From JAAYDS01 sp012729155 (GTDB lineage: Bacteria > Chloroflexota > Anaerolineae > UBA1429): DNA of 64,000 nt. The DNA lies in assembly GCA_036774405.1 (NCBI GenBank), contig DAIPBO010000001.1, forward strand, positions 124,001-188,000, read 5' to 3'. The translations under genes were made by a program, and so were the position numbers. A model generated the notes under the pieces. The model worked only from the letters and a program-made list of their open reading frames with translations. It did no database searches and was not told where the DNA came from. Positions 52,683 to 61,046 of the stretch are shown here, one piece after another. Numbering within the stretch: the stretch's first letter is position 1; every line of letters starts with the position of its first letter.

Positions 52683-53933
52683 TCATGCGCGCTGTAACCG
52701 CCCGCGGGCGATCAGCAACCGCGTGACCAGGGCGTAGAGCAGCACTGCCAACCCCGAGATGGCCGCTGAGGCCCAGAACACGGCCCTGTATCCGTGGCTG
52801 GCAGCCAGCCGGCCGCCGGCATAGCTGAGCGCGGTGCCACACAGGCCGGCGCTGGTGAACAGCACCGCTGACATCAGCGGGCGCTCGCTCTGGCGTACTT
52901 GCGCCATGGCAAACATCTGCGTCAATGGAAAGCGAATGGTGTACATCGCTGACGACACGACGCGGCCAAACACAGCCGCTGCCCAGTGAGCCGAACCGGC
53001 CATGGGCAAGAGCGTCACCACCATGCCCAGGCTGGTGAGGATGTCGGCGCGTCGACTGGTCATGCGGCGCGCCAGCCAGGGTGTGGCGCCAGTACCCAAC
53101 ACAGCCAGCGCCTGGCTGATGGTCGAAACAAGGCCGATGGCCTCGGTGCTGAGGCCAAGCTCTTGATCGAGGTATGGGGTGGCGAAGGTGCCCACCGCGC
53201 TGGACGCGGCCGGGATGAACAATCCGAAAAGACCCACCACCAGCAACGGCCGAATGCTCTGAGATCTGCCTGTCGAGATGGCGCTGATGACCTCGGTCGG
53301 TCGGTCGGGTAGCGCCACCAGCAGCGCGATGACGACGGCGCCAAAAACCAGTGCGGTGCTGATAGCGAGGCGAAAGCCGTCGTTGGTCGCCTCGGCGCTG
53401 CCCAGCAGGGTGGCAAAGCCGCGTGGGAGCATGCCGCCGATCAGGTTGCCCGCCAGGATGCCCAGGCCGTTCAGTGTGCTCGCAAGGCCAATGGCGCGGT
53501 CTCTGTTTCGCTCAGCGGTCACCGCCGACAGCGCAGGCACGGTGTTGACGCTGACAAAAGCCCAGGCGGCTGAGAGCACAAGATTCGAAACGATGGGCCA
53601 GTAGGGCCACCATGCCCTGGCAAAGAACTCGGTCAGCGGCATGATGCCCGATCCGAGCAAGCAGCCAACGGCGCCCAGACCCATCGTGCGTCGTGCGCCC
53701 AGGCGCGTACCCAGCCAGCCGGCACTGAGGCTGCCTGCCATAAAGGCCAACGAGCCTAGTGCCGAATAGACCCCATAGTAGGCCGGGCCCAGCCCCAACC
53801 TCAAGACGTACAGGGGGCGCAGCATCAAGCCGATGCCGCCGTAGCCAAACCCAAAGAGCGTCGTCATCACAAGCAGCAGGCGCGACTCGCGCGACAGCAA
53901 AGCGATGCCGCTCAGGCGCGTACGCAGAGACAC
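52683..53933 (-). CDS. MFS transporter, second of a tandem pair
   Basis: 416 residues from GTG 53933 (GGAGG 10 nt upstream). Twelve membrane helices. GLMLRPLYVLRLGLGPAYYGVYSALGSLAFMAGSLSAGWLGTRLGARRTM at about 35-85 carries the MFS loop 2-3 motif (GWLGTRLGARR). It closely parallels its neighbour at 54006-55259 over the full length, including GLASTLNGLGILAGNLIGGMLPR and FPLTQMFAMAQVRQSERPLMS. A TATACT lies at 53970-53965, so it can be read on its own besides read-through. Substrate unknown; location after a mannosidase suggests a sugar or glycoside. Confidence 0.85.
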   Translation of the reverse strand: MSLRTRLSGIALLSRESRLLLVMTTLFGFGYGGIGLMLRPLYVLRLGLGPAYYGVYSALGSLAFMAGSLSAGWLGTRLGARRTMGLGAVGCLLGSGIMPLTEFFARAWWPYWPIVSNLVLSAAWAFVSVNTVPALSAVTAERNRDRAIGLASTLNGLGILAGNLIGGMLPRGFATLLGSAEATNDGFRLAISTALVFGAVVIALLVALPDRPTEVISAISTGRSQSIRPLLVVGLFGLFIPAASSAVGTFATPYLDQELGLSTEAIGLVSTISQALAVLGTGATPWLARRMTSRRADILTSLGMVVTLLPMAGSAHWAAAVFGRVVSSAMYTIRFPLTQMFAMAQVRQSERPLMSAVLFTSAGLCGTALSYAGGRLAASHGYRAVFWASAAISGLAVLLYALVTRLLIARGRLQRA

Positions 53934-54005
53934 AGATGGTGGACCTCCACGGTCGGGTGCTCACAGTATAGGGGCTTTTCGGCAAGAGCCTACTCACGCC
54001 AGGGC

Positions 54006-55259
54006 TCAGGCTCGCTCCAGTGTGCCTCTGGCAATCAGCGCCCGCGTCACCAGTGCAAACACCCCTGTGGCCACCGCCGTCACTGCAGCCGCAGCCCAAA
54101 AGACCGCGCGGTACCCCCGGGCCGCCGCCAACAGCCCGCCCAGGTAGCCAACTAAGGTGAGGCACAATCCTCCGCCGGTGAGCAGTATCCCCGACATGAG
54201 CGAACGGCGGCTCTGGGGCGCCTGGGCCATGGCGAACATCTGCATCAGCGGCATGCGCATCATGTTAAAGACACCCAGCACGATGCGACTGGCCACTGCC
54301 GCCAGCCACTGAGGAATGGCGGCCATGGGCAGCAGCGCCAGTGATGCGCCCAGGCCCACCACAATCGTGCCACCGCGGCTGGTGATGCGCCGCGCCACCC
54401 ACGGGCTGATGCCCATGCCAAATACGGCCAGCGCCTGTCCTAGCGTGGTGACCAGGCCAATCGCCTCGGTGCTGAGGTGCAGTTCCTGGTCGAGATAGGG
54501 TGACGAGAAAGTGGCCATGGCGGCAGAGGCGGTCTGTATCAGCATCGAAAAGGTGCCGATGAGCAGCAGCACCGGGAGACGTAGCGGCGCCTGGCTCACC
54601 TGCACCTGGCGTTCGACCGGAGGGCCGTCTGGCACGCGCCACAGCAAGGCAATCAGCGCGATGCCCGAGATCAGTGCAACGCTGATGGCCAGACGAAACC
54701 CATCATTGCTGGTCTGAGTACTGCCCATCAGGGCCGAGAAGACGCGCGGCAGCAACCCCCCGATGAGGTTACCTGCCAGAATTCCCAGGCCGCTCAATGT
54801 ACTGGAGAGGCCGATAGTCTGATCGCGATGTGACTCATCGGTAATGCCAAGCAGGGCCGGCACCATGGGCACGATGGCCAGCGCCCAGAACACCGAGAGC
54901 ACGACGTTAGAGATGATGGGCAGGGGTGCCCACCATCTGGGGTCGAGCCATTCGGTGAGCGGTAGCAGTGCTGTCCCCACCAGGCAGCCGAACGCGCCCA
55001 CGAGCATCGTCCGGCGTTCGCCCAGACGCATGCCCAGCAGCCCGGCGAGTAGGCTCGCCAGCATGTAGGCGAACGATCCGCCGGCCGCATACATGCCATA
55101 ATGAGCGGCGCCCAGTCCGAGGCGCAACACATAGAGTGGTCGCAGCATCAGCCCGATGCCGTTGTACCCTAGCGCGAACAGCAGGTTGACAATGAGCAGC
55201 CTGCGAGCGTCGCGCGGGAGTGCGTGCCAGCCCGACATACGATCGCGTAGCGTCGTCAT
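54006..55259 (-). CDS. MFS transporter, first of a tandem pair
   Basis: 417 residues, 12 membrane helices, paralog of the next gene downstream: GLMLRPLYVLRLGLGAAHYGMYAAGGSFAYMLASLLAGLLGMRLGERRTM and GLSSTLSGLGILAGNLIGGLLPR match it nearly position by position. GGGAG precedes the ATG. It lies 42 nt after the methyltransferase and probably belongs to the operon begun by the GH38 gene. The even spread of differences suggests an old tandem duplication. Confidence 0.85.
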   Translation of the reverse strand: MTTLRDRMSGWHALPRDARRLLIVNLLFALGYNGIGLMLRPLYVLRLGLGAAHYGMYAAGGSFAYMLASLLAGLLGMRLGERRTMLVGAFGCLVGTALLPLTEWLDPRWWAPLPIISNVVLSVFWALAIVPMVPALLGITDESHRDQTIGLSSTLSGLGILAGNLIGGLLPRVFSALMGSTQTSNDGFRLAISVALISGIALIALLWRVPDGPPVERQVQVSQAPLRLPVLLLIGTFSMLIQTASAAMATFSSPYLDQELHLSTEAIGLVTTLGQALAVFGMGISPWVARRITSRGGTIVVGLGASLALLPMAAIPQWLAAVASRIVLGVFNMMRMPLMQMFAMAQAPQSRRSLMSGILLTGGGLCLTLVGYLGGLLAAARGYRAVFWAAAAVTAVATGVFALVTRALIARGTLERA

Positions 55260-55301
55260 GGGAGATCTCCCTGCAGAGGTCAGTGGTGCAACATCGCTGC
55301 C

Positions 55302-55895
55302 TCAGGCGAGCTCAGCCAGATGAGGGCTGGGCTTATCTACGCCCACCCACACGGCCATCGCGTCCCTGCGGCGCACCCAGGGGTGATATCCACGCGCCCG
55401 CAACGCAGCTGTAATGCGCTCGGGCGGCCAGAACTGGCTCTGCATGAGCGCCAGCCGTTCGGCCAGGGCGATCAGCTTGACCCGCCATGAGCGGATATCG
55501 GGCTCCTCGATCAGCAGCCGCCCGCCTGGCCGAAGCACTCGTAGCAACTCGTCAATGGCGCCTTCTTGATCGCCAAAGTGATGCAGCGCATCGACTACCA
55601 CCACGCGATGAAAGGTGGCATCGGCAAAGGGCAGCCGCTGTACACGTGCGCGCACTGGCAAGAGGCCGTCCTTGAGCGCGGTCTGGCGCAACATGCCGTG
55701 GGCTTGATCGGCAACCACGTAGTGGCCCACATGTGCGCGCAGCTGAGCAGCAACGCGCCCTGTGCCGCCGCCAGCATCCAGCAGCCAACATTCGCCGCGT
55801 GACGGCAGTCGCAGTACGCTGCAAAGGGCCTCGATATCGGGCGGACGGATCACGCGCTCATACAGGGGGGCCAGCACGTCAAAGTGGTCTGGCAT
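55302..55895 (-). CDS. Class I SAM-dependent methyltransferase (UbiE/Methyltransf_11-like)
   Basis: 197 residues. It opens FDVLAPLYERVIRP. SAM motif I is LLDAGGGTGRVAAQLRAHVG at about 38-57. VVADQAHGMLRQ follows, then LPFADATFHRVVVVDALHHF (motif II), ELLRVLRPGGRLLIEEPD (motif III) and a helical C-terminus. Small-molecule or quinone-type methylases look like this. It starts 2 nt after the stop of the GH38 gene and is cotranscribed with it. The acceptor is unknown. Confidence 0.88.
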   Translation of the reverse strand: MPDHFDVLAPLYERVIRPPDIEALCSVLRLPSRGECWLLDAGGGTGRVAAQLRAHVGHYVVADQAHGMLRQTALKDGLLPVRARVQRLPFADATFHRVVVVDALHHFGDQEGAIDELLRVLRPGGRLLIEEPDIRSWRVKLIALAERLALMQSQFWPPERITAALRARGYHPWVRRRDAMAVWVGVDKPSPHLAELA

Positions 55896-55897
55896 GG

Positions 55898-58702
55898 TCA
55901 GGTCGTCGCCATGCGCACACGCATCGTGACGGCCTCTTTAGGCCCCGCCTCGACGATGATGGCGCCGTCGTCGCCGATCTCCAGCGCCGAGACGGTGGTC
56001 TCATCCAGACGGCAACGTACGACAGAGAGCGGCACCGCCCAAAAGCTCAGGTGTGCGGAGACGGTTGCGGCGTTCCTGTTCCAAAAGCGCACGATGAGAC
56101 CATCGCCGTCCTCAGCGGCCTTGACGGCCGATATCTCCAGCCCGGCTGGCTCGAGACGCACAAAGGCGCCCTGCAACGGCAATACGCCCGGAAAGGCGGT
56201 CGCCAGCGCGGCGCGCAGTGATGCGTTGTGCCCCAGCGCGAGCGCGATATCATCGTCGGGCGCAGCGCTGGCGGGCACCAGGCAATACCGGCAGGTGATG
56301 GGCCCCAGGCATTGCGCCGCGGGCGTGGGTACTTCAGGGCCAACGTGTGTCGGGCGCGAGGCCAGATCATCGCGCGAGAGCCAGCCGACAGAGCGCAGCA
56401 ACGTGAGCGCCAGCTCAGAGCCATCGAGCGTGCGCAACGCCTCGATCTCGGGCAAGCCGCTGTTACCCAGCACCAGGCCAACGCCATCGGCCGCTAAGCG
56501 GCTCCAACGGCGCTGTGGATGTGTGCCGATGGGCTGTTCTACCCAATCGTCAGTTTCCAGCGGCATGTCAAGCGGCCGCGAGATAATGTCCCAGTGGCCC
56601 TCAGTGTCAAAGGTGTCAATCTCGATGGGCACGCCAAAGTGAGCGCGTACCCGGTGGTCGCGGGCCTGGTTGACGATCACTGTCTCAATATCGGCGCGGC
56701 GAACCCCCGGTGTGAGCGCAACGCTGCAACGGATGGGGAGATCGACCAGCTCGCTAGAGCGCTCCTCACGGCTGGCGCCCAGGCTGGCGGGCACACGGCA
56801 GCGCAGCTCGTACGAGAGGGTTTGGCGGCCACAGGGTTCGACCTCTACGTGCGCGCCCATCACCGTGGTGGCGATGACGTCATAGCCGTGTTCCACGGGG
56901 CAATAGTTGTACGTGTCGCCGCGGTCGCCGTCGTCGACGATGCGGTTTAGCCCACGGTACACCTGGCCGCTCTGCAGGTCGGTAAGGGTGAGGGTGCCGT
57001 CTTCTGCTAGCGTCACGCGCAGGAACTCGTTCTCTGCCGCGCCGTCTCGCTCGAACGGCGGGCGTGGTTCAACGATCTGAGGGACCACCTCATAGGTCTT
57101 CCAGCCCATGCCGGGCACGTCGCGCGCCACAAAGCGCATCACTGCCTGAGGCTCTTGATCGACGTGCATATAGAGTGTTGGTGGCTGAGAGGCCAGCAAT
57201 GCCTGCGCGGCGCGCAGCTGCTCTTGTATGGCGTCGGAGTCGGTGGGCGCAGCTAGCCCGAGCCAGGCATCGATGCGTGGCGGGTCAGCCTGGGCTTGCA
57301 CCGTGATGCGCTGCACCTGCAGGCCGCGCCAGCCCGCTGTGACCATGCCCATGACGAACTCTGCCACCCCTGGTGTAACTGCACTATCCCAAACCGGCTC
57401 TTGCAGGGTGCTGAGCAGTGTCACCGACTGCACCTCGTCGTCGCAGCGCATCGTCACTGTGGCGATATCTGGCGGCAACGGTACGGCGACTTGGACCACA
57501 TCGGTGCGCGTGTCGGTCAAGGGGTTGAACACGGCCACCGATAGCGGGCCGGCGTCACGCGTATCCAGCAGGCCCGCCAGGGCGCTCAGGTTCTGCCCCA
57601 CGAGGCGCTCTCCTGCCTGCTCGACACGGTCATAGCGCACATCCATCTCTTTGTGCACCTGATCGAGGCTGCAGCCACAGATCGAATCGTGCGGGTGGTT
57701 GAGCAGCAGGGTCTTCCAGATTGCCCGCACCACGCCGCGCTGGTTTGTGAGTGGCGTGTCGGCGCCCAAATGATCGGCGATGGCGGTAAAGGGCTCGGCC
57801 CAGTGCGTGAGCAGGTTTTCGCACGCGGTGTTGCGCTGCTTGAGCCACAGGCGAGCCGAGAGCACGCCTGGCAATAACGGCGCGGCCTTGCCCGAGCGTA
57901 GCTCACCGACGACGGTGGTCAGATCTGGGTTGGCGGCGCGCACCGCCGCTGCAAACTGGGGCAGTGTGCCATGTTCCAGCTCGAATTCGGGCAGGGCCTC
58001 TCTGGCATGGGCCAATAGCGTCGGCAGTTCGGCCATCGGTTCAACATGGTCAGAGCCATTCATGGCCAACAGGTAGGGCGTGGTAGCGGTGTCTGTCAGA
58101 CTGGTGATGATGCGCTGCGTTCGCGCTACAAAGGCTGTGCGATCAGGCGGCATTTCGCTGGCATTGCCGTAGCCATCGCGTTGGTACAGCACCAACACCT
58201 CGCTCCCATCGGCGCCACGCCACGTGAACTCGTTGGGCAGGTCGGCCACACCTCGCCAAAAGGCCATGGTGTCCATGCCAAAGCCGCGCACGATCTGCGG
58301 CATCTGGCTGATGTGCCCAAACGGGTCGGGGATGTTGCCTAGGCGCATCTCGCCACCAAAACGGGTCGCCGTGGCGCGCCCAGTGAACAGGTTGCGCACT
58401 GTTGACTCGGGCGACACCAGGAACTCGTCGGGTAGGATGTGAAAGGGGCCGATGAGCAGCCGCCCGGCCGAGATCATGGCGCGCAGTCGAGCCTCATTCT
58501 CAGGGCGCACCTCGAGGTAATCATCGAGAACGATGGTCTGCCCATCGAGCATAAAGTGGCGATAGTCAGGGTCGCCCTCCAGAATATCGAGCAGACGATC
58601 GACCAGGCGCACCAACTTTAGGCGAAAAGCCTCGAATGGCTCGTACCATTCACGATCCCAGTGGGTGTGTGAAACAAAGACCAACACGCGCGGCTTGGCC
58701 AT
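55898..58702 (-). CDS. Glycoside hydrolase family 38 alpha-mannosidase
   Basis: 934 residues from ATG 58702 (AAGGAG). The zinc site begins HTHWDREWY at 12-20 and the nucleophile Asp is in NIPDPFGHISQMPQI (D126). Another zinc His is in LNHPHDSICGCSLDQVHKEMD near 345. The central three-helix bundle and C-terminal beta domains follow in normal order. No signal peptide, so it is cytoplasmic, as are MngB-type enzymes that cut imported mannosyl-glycerate or mannosides. It heads an operon with a methyltransferase and MFS genes, which may import its substrate. Promoter TTGTCT-18-TACAAT. Confidence 0.92.
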   Translation of the reverse strand: MAKPRVLVFVSHTHWDREWYEPFEAFRLKLVRLVDRLLDILEGDPDYRHFMLDGQTIVLDDYLEVRPENEARLRAMISAGRLLIGPFHILPDEFLVSPESTVRNLFTGRATATRFGGEMRLGNIPDPFGHISQMPQIVRGFGMDTMAFWRGVADLPNEFTWRGADGSEVLVLYQRDGYGNASEMPPDRTAFVARTQRIITSLTDTATTPYLLAMNGSDHVEPMAELPTLLAHAREALPEFELEHGTLPQFAAAVRAANPDLTTVVGELRSGKAAPLLPGVLSARLWLKQRNTACENLLTHWAEPFTAIADHLGADTPLTNQRGVVRAIWKTLLLNHPHDSICGCSLDQVHKEMDVRYDRVEQAGERLVGQNLSALAGLLDTRDAGPLSVAVFNPLTDTRTDVVQVAVPLPPDIATVTMRCDDEVQSVTLLSTLQEPVWDSAVTPGVAEFVMGMVTAGWRGLQVQRITVQAQADPPRIDAWLGLAAPTDSDAIQEQLRAAQALLASQPPTLYMHVDQEPQAVMRFVARDVPGMGWKTYEVVPQIVEPRPPFERDGAAENEFLRVTLAEDGTLTLTDLQSGQVYRGLNRIVDDGDRGDTYNYCPVEHGYDVIATTVMGAHVEVEPCGRQTLSYELRCRVPASLGASREERSSELVDLPIRCSVALTPGVRRADIETVIVNQARDHRVRAHFGVPIEIDTFDTEGHWDIISRPLDMPLETDDWVEQPIGTHPQRRWSRLAADGVGLVLGNSGLPEIEALRTLDGSELALTLLRSVGWLSRDDLASRPTHVGPEVPTPAAQCLGPITCRYCLVPASAAPDDDIALALGHNASLRAALATAFPGVLPLQGAFVRLEPAGLEISAVKAAEDGDGLIVRFWNRNAATVSAHLSFWAVPLSVVRCRLDETTVSALEIGDDGAIIVEAGPKEAVTMRVRMATT

Positions 58703-58732
58703 GGCGCGGCTCCTTCTGCAGACTGTGCCCGT

Positions 58733-58762
58733 ATTGTAGCGCGAGAAGGGGGCCACAGACAA
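58733..58762 (-). promoter_or_regulatory. Promoter TTGTCT-18-TACAAT of the GH38 operon
   Basis: TTGTCT at 58762-58757 and TACAAT at 58738-58733 on the reverse strand, about 30 nt before the start codon. Confidence 0.5.
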
Positions 58763-58808
58763 CAGCGACTGCGGCCTGCTCGCACATCGCGGCAGGCCGC
58801 AGTCGCTG
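58763..58808 (-). terminator. Hairpin after the secreted-domain gene
   Basis: Perfect 17-bp stem starting CAGCGACTGCGGCCTGC with a 12-nt loop, 10 nt past the stop codon at 58818. It overlaps the -35 area of the GH38 promoter. Confidence 0.65.
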
Positions 58809-58817
58809 AGTGAACGA

Positions 58818-59633
58818 CTAGCGTTCGATGTTGAGGGTGTAGGTCAAGGTGACGCCAGGTGCATAGTTGTGCACCTGCAGCACATAGTCGCCGGTGTGCT
58901 TGGCGACAAAGGTGTCCCACCAGTGGTGAGGGCGCATCTCGACGCCCTTGGCCGCCAGGCTACCATCAGGCCCGTAGACGCGATAGCCGATTGCGCGCCC
59001 AAAGGCGGGGTCAATGGGGAGGTTGTCCATGGTGATGGTCAGATCCTCGCCAGCCACCGCACTAAAGCGATACTCGGCAAAGCTGCCCGCGCGATTGCCC
59101 GCCAGGGCGCCCTGGAGCGATATGGTGCTATCTTCGCTCAAAGACACCTCGGCCGGTGCGGGCGGCTCAGGGGCCACGGGCTCGCTCAACAGGCTGGCGG
59201 AGCCGTCTGCGTCGGCTGCAAGGCCTATGACGGCCAGCTCGTAGGTGATCGCCTTGCGAGAGTAGTTGTAGACCTGCACCGTGAGCAGGCCTGCATCGGG
59301 TCTCGAATAGCCTACCTCGCGGTAGGCACCACCCGCTGTTACGCCCGCCTCTAGCGGCCCCGCGTAGGGCCGATACAGCATGAGGCCAAAGGCCTGTTCA
59401 GCCACCACATCCCCAGTCAGGCTGCGCAACCGGAACAACACACTGGTGTTGCCGCCCGGATATGCGACCTGATAGGTATGAACAGCGCCCGAATAGGGGT
59501 TTCCGCGGAGCGTGGCCTCGATGGGCGCAGCGCCCATCGGTTGGGCCTCTTCGGCGGCTATGGCTGGGCCGATCACCATGGTTGCCAGCAGCAACAGCAC
59601 CGCCAGACCCCAACGACTTGGCTTCAACAGCAT
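58818..59633 (-). CDS. Secreted protein with two PPC-like beta domains, short form
   Basis: 271 residues from ATG 59633 (GGGAGGG). Signal peptide 1-25 (AVLLLLATMVIGPAIAAEE). Two domains of about 105 residues have the same ending: LLTVQVYNYSRKAITYELAVIG and YVLQVHNYAPGVTLTYTLNIE. Each has the fold pattern of bacterial pre-peptidase C-terminal (PPC) beta sandwiches. They are joined by a short Pro/Glu linker (EPVAPEPPAPAEV). Paralog of the next gene upstream on the strand. Probably a cell-surface or exported structural/binding protein; no catalytic motif. Confidence 0.7.
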   Translation of the reverse strand: MLLKPSRWGLAVLLLLATMVIGPAIAAEEAQPMGAAPIEATLRGNPYSGAVHTYQVAYPGGNTSVLFRLRSLTGDVVAEQAFGLMLYRPYAGPLEAGVTAGGAYREVGYSRPDAGLLTVQVYNYSRKAITYELAVIGLAADADGSASLLSEPVAPEPPAPAEVSLSEDSTISLQGALAGNRAGSFAEYRFSAVAGEDLTITMDNLPIDPAFGRAIGYRVYGPDGSLAAKGVEMRPHHWWDTFVAKHTGDYVLQVHNYAPGVTLTYTLNIER

Positions 59634-59687
59634 CTGCCCTCCCTTCGGCCGAGCCATCAGGGCTCAGCGACCGCATTCATAACGACG

Positions 59688-59715
59688 AGACGGCGCCTGC
59701 GAACAGGCGCCGTCT
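59688..59715 (-). terminator. Hairpin between the two secreted-domain genes
   Basis: Perfect 12-bp stem AGACGGCGCCTG with a CGAA tetraloop on the forward strand, between the stop at 59794 and the next start at 59633. Confidence 0.65.
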
Positions 59716-59793
59716 GCTCAGAGACATCTCAACTTGCGTCGCCTCTGATGAGGCCTTGCCTCACAGGCTCAGCCTGTGGATAGAGGCCGGCGC

Positions 59794-60771
59794 CTACTGG
59801 GACACCTTCAGGGTATAGCCCAGGGGCTGCCCGGCCGCATAGTTAAAGACCTGCACCAGGAACGACTCGTCGGCCGCGCCAAAGAAGCTGGCGCTGAACA
59901 CGCCCTTGCCATCCGAGATGCCGCGCGCGACGGTCTTGCCCTCGGCGCCGTACACCACGAAACCACTGGCCTGGCCAAAGGACGGATCCAAAGGCACCGT
60001 CTCGAGCGTGAGGGTCACGGCCTTGTCGGCGCTCGTGGAGACAACGGTAGCCTCGTCAAAGGCGCCACCGCCCTCGCCAACCAGAACGCCCGTGGCCAGA
60101 ACGCCCTCGGGCAGCTCGCCGGTCTCTTCAGTCACTGCTGCCTCTTCGGCAACTTCTTCAGCCGCGGCTTCCTCAGCGACCACTTCCTCGACGACGGCTT
60201 CTTCAGCCACCGCTTCCTCAGCGACCGCTTCTTCAGCGACCGGCTCCTCAGCCGCCGCTTCCTCAACGACCGCTTCTTCAGCCACCGCTTCTGCAGCGGC
60301 CGGCTCCTCAGCCACAGCCGGCGTCACCACCGTGGCACCGTCAACCACCAGATCGAACGACACAGCGCTGGCGCTGTAGTTGAAGACCTGTAGGTAGAGC
60401 GTGCCGGCATCACCGGTGTAGAGCACCTCCTTGTAGGCGCCATCGCCACGGGTGATATCTTTGACCGCGCTGCCGTCGGGCAGGTACAGCTTCATGCCGA
60501 AAGCGGCGCCCTGGCTGGCATCCTGATAGACGGGCGTCAACGTGGCCGTCAGCAGCTCATCTCCTGCATATGACACGTCATACACGGCGAATGATCCCGC
60601 ACCGGGGTTGCCAGGCAGCGTGCCGCTGAACGTCCCAACCTCAGCCACCTCGGTGACCGTGGTCTCCTCGGCCAAGGCTACCAGACCGCCCAGGCCACTG
60701 AGCGCCAACGCCAGCGACAGCACGATCGGCAAGACTCGGCGTAGACCCTGCTTATCCAAGATACTGAACAT
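59794..60771 (-). CDS. Secreted protein with two PPC-like beta domains and an Ala/Glu repeat linker
   Basis: 325 residues from ATG 60771 (GAGGAGG). Signal peptide about 1-33 (VLPIVLSLALALSGLGGLVALA). The first domain (about 40-150) ends GTLYLQVFNYSASAVSFDLVV. The second (about 215-325) ends ESFLVQVFNYAAGQPLGYTLKV. Between them is a linker of about 60 residues made of AEEAVAEEA-type units, strongly acidic and probably a rigid helix. Same design as the gene at 58818 except for the linker. Promoter TTGTAT-16-TATAAT. A surface spacer or adhesive role is inference. Confidence 0.7.
   Translation of the reverse strand: MFSILDKQGLRRVLPIVLSLALALSGLGGLVALAEETTVTEVAEVGTFSGTLPGNPGAGSFAVYDVSYAGDELLTATLTPVYQDASQGAAFGMKLYLPDGSAVKDITRGDGAYKEVLYTGDAGTLYLQVFNYSASAVSFDLVVDGATVVTPAVAEEPAAAEAVAEEAVVEEAAAEEPVAEEAVAEEAVAEEAVVEEVVAEEAAAEEVAEEAAVTEETGELPEGVLATGVLVGEGGGAFDEATVVSTSADKAVTLTLETVPLDPSFGQASGFVVYGAEGKTVARGISDGKGVFSASFFGAADESFLVQVFNYAAGQPLGYTLKVSQ
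60140..60315 (-). repeat. In-frame tandem repeat coding (A/V)EEA(V/A) units
   Basis: About 175 bp of short imperfect repeats (units of 12-15 nt such as GCCGAGGAAGCC on the reverse strand) inside the secreted-domain gene. Repeats of this type change length easily. Confidence 0.6.
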
Positions 60772-60828
60772 GTGGACCTCCTCAATCCGTTCTACCGGTG
60801 GCCTGTGTGCCACCACAAACGCGCTTCT

Positions 60829-60856
60829 ATTATACACCGCATCTGTGTAGATACAA
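60829..60856 (-). promoter_or_regulatory. Promoter TTGTAT-16-TATAAT
   Basis: TTGTAT at 60856-60851 and TATAAT at 60834-60829, reverse strand, for the secreted-domain gene starting at 60771. Confidence 0.6.
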
Positions 60857-60891
60857 TGAAGACCTCGGCTTTGTGAGGCTCAGATGCATTG

Positions 60892-60919
60892 CCCCTGCAG
60901 GCATTGCCGCCTGCAGGGG
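60892..60919 (-). terminator. Hairpin after the LysM gene
   Basis: Perfect 11-bp stem CCCCTGCAGGC, 6-nt loop. A second small hairpin (CGAGCA with complement) lies at about 60948-60968. Both are downstream of the LysM gene on the reverse strand. Confidence 0.55.
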
Positions 60920-61046
60920 CCTGCACTGAGGAGAAGATGTGCGGTGTCGAGCATTTTCTGGTGCTCGATACTGCCCACGTATTCATGATACTCGCTCAGA
61001 CAGCCCAAGGGATGTAGCAGAGGTCACCCATGACCCATGACCGCTG

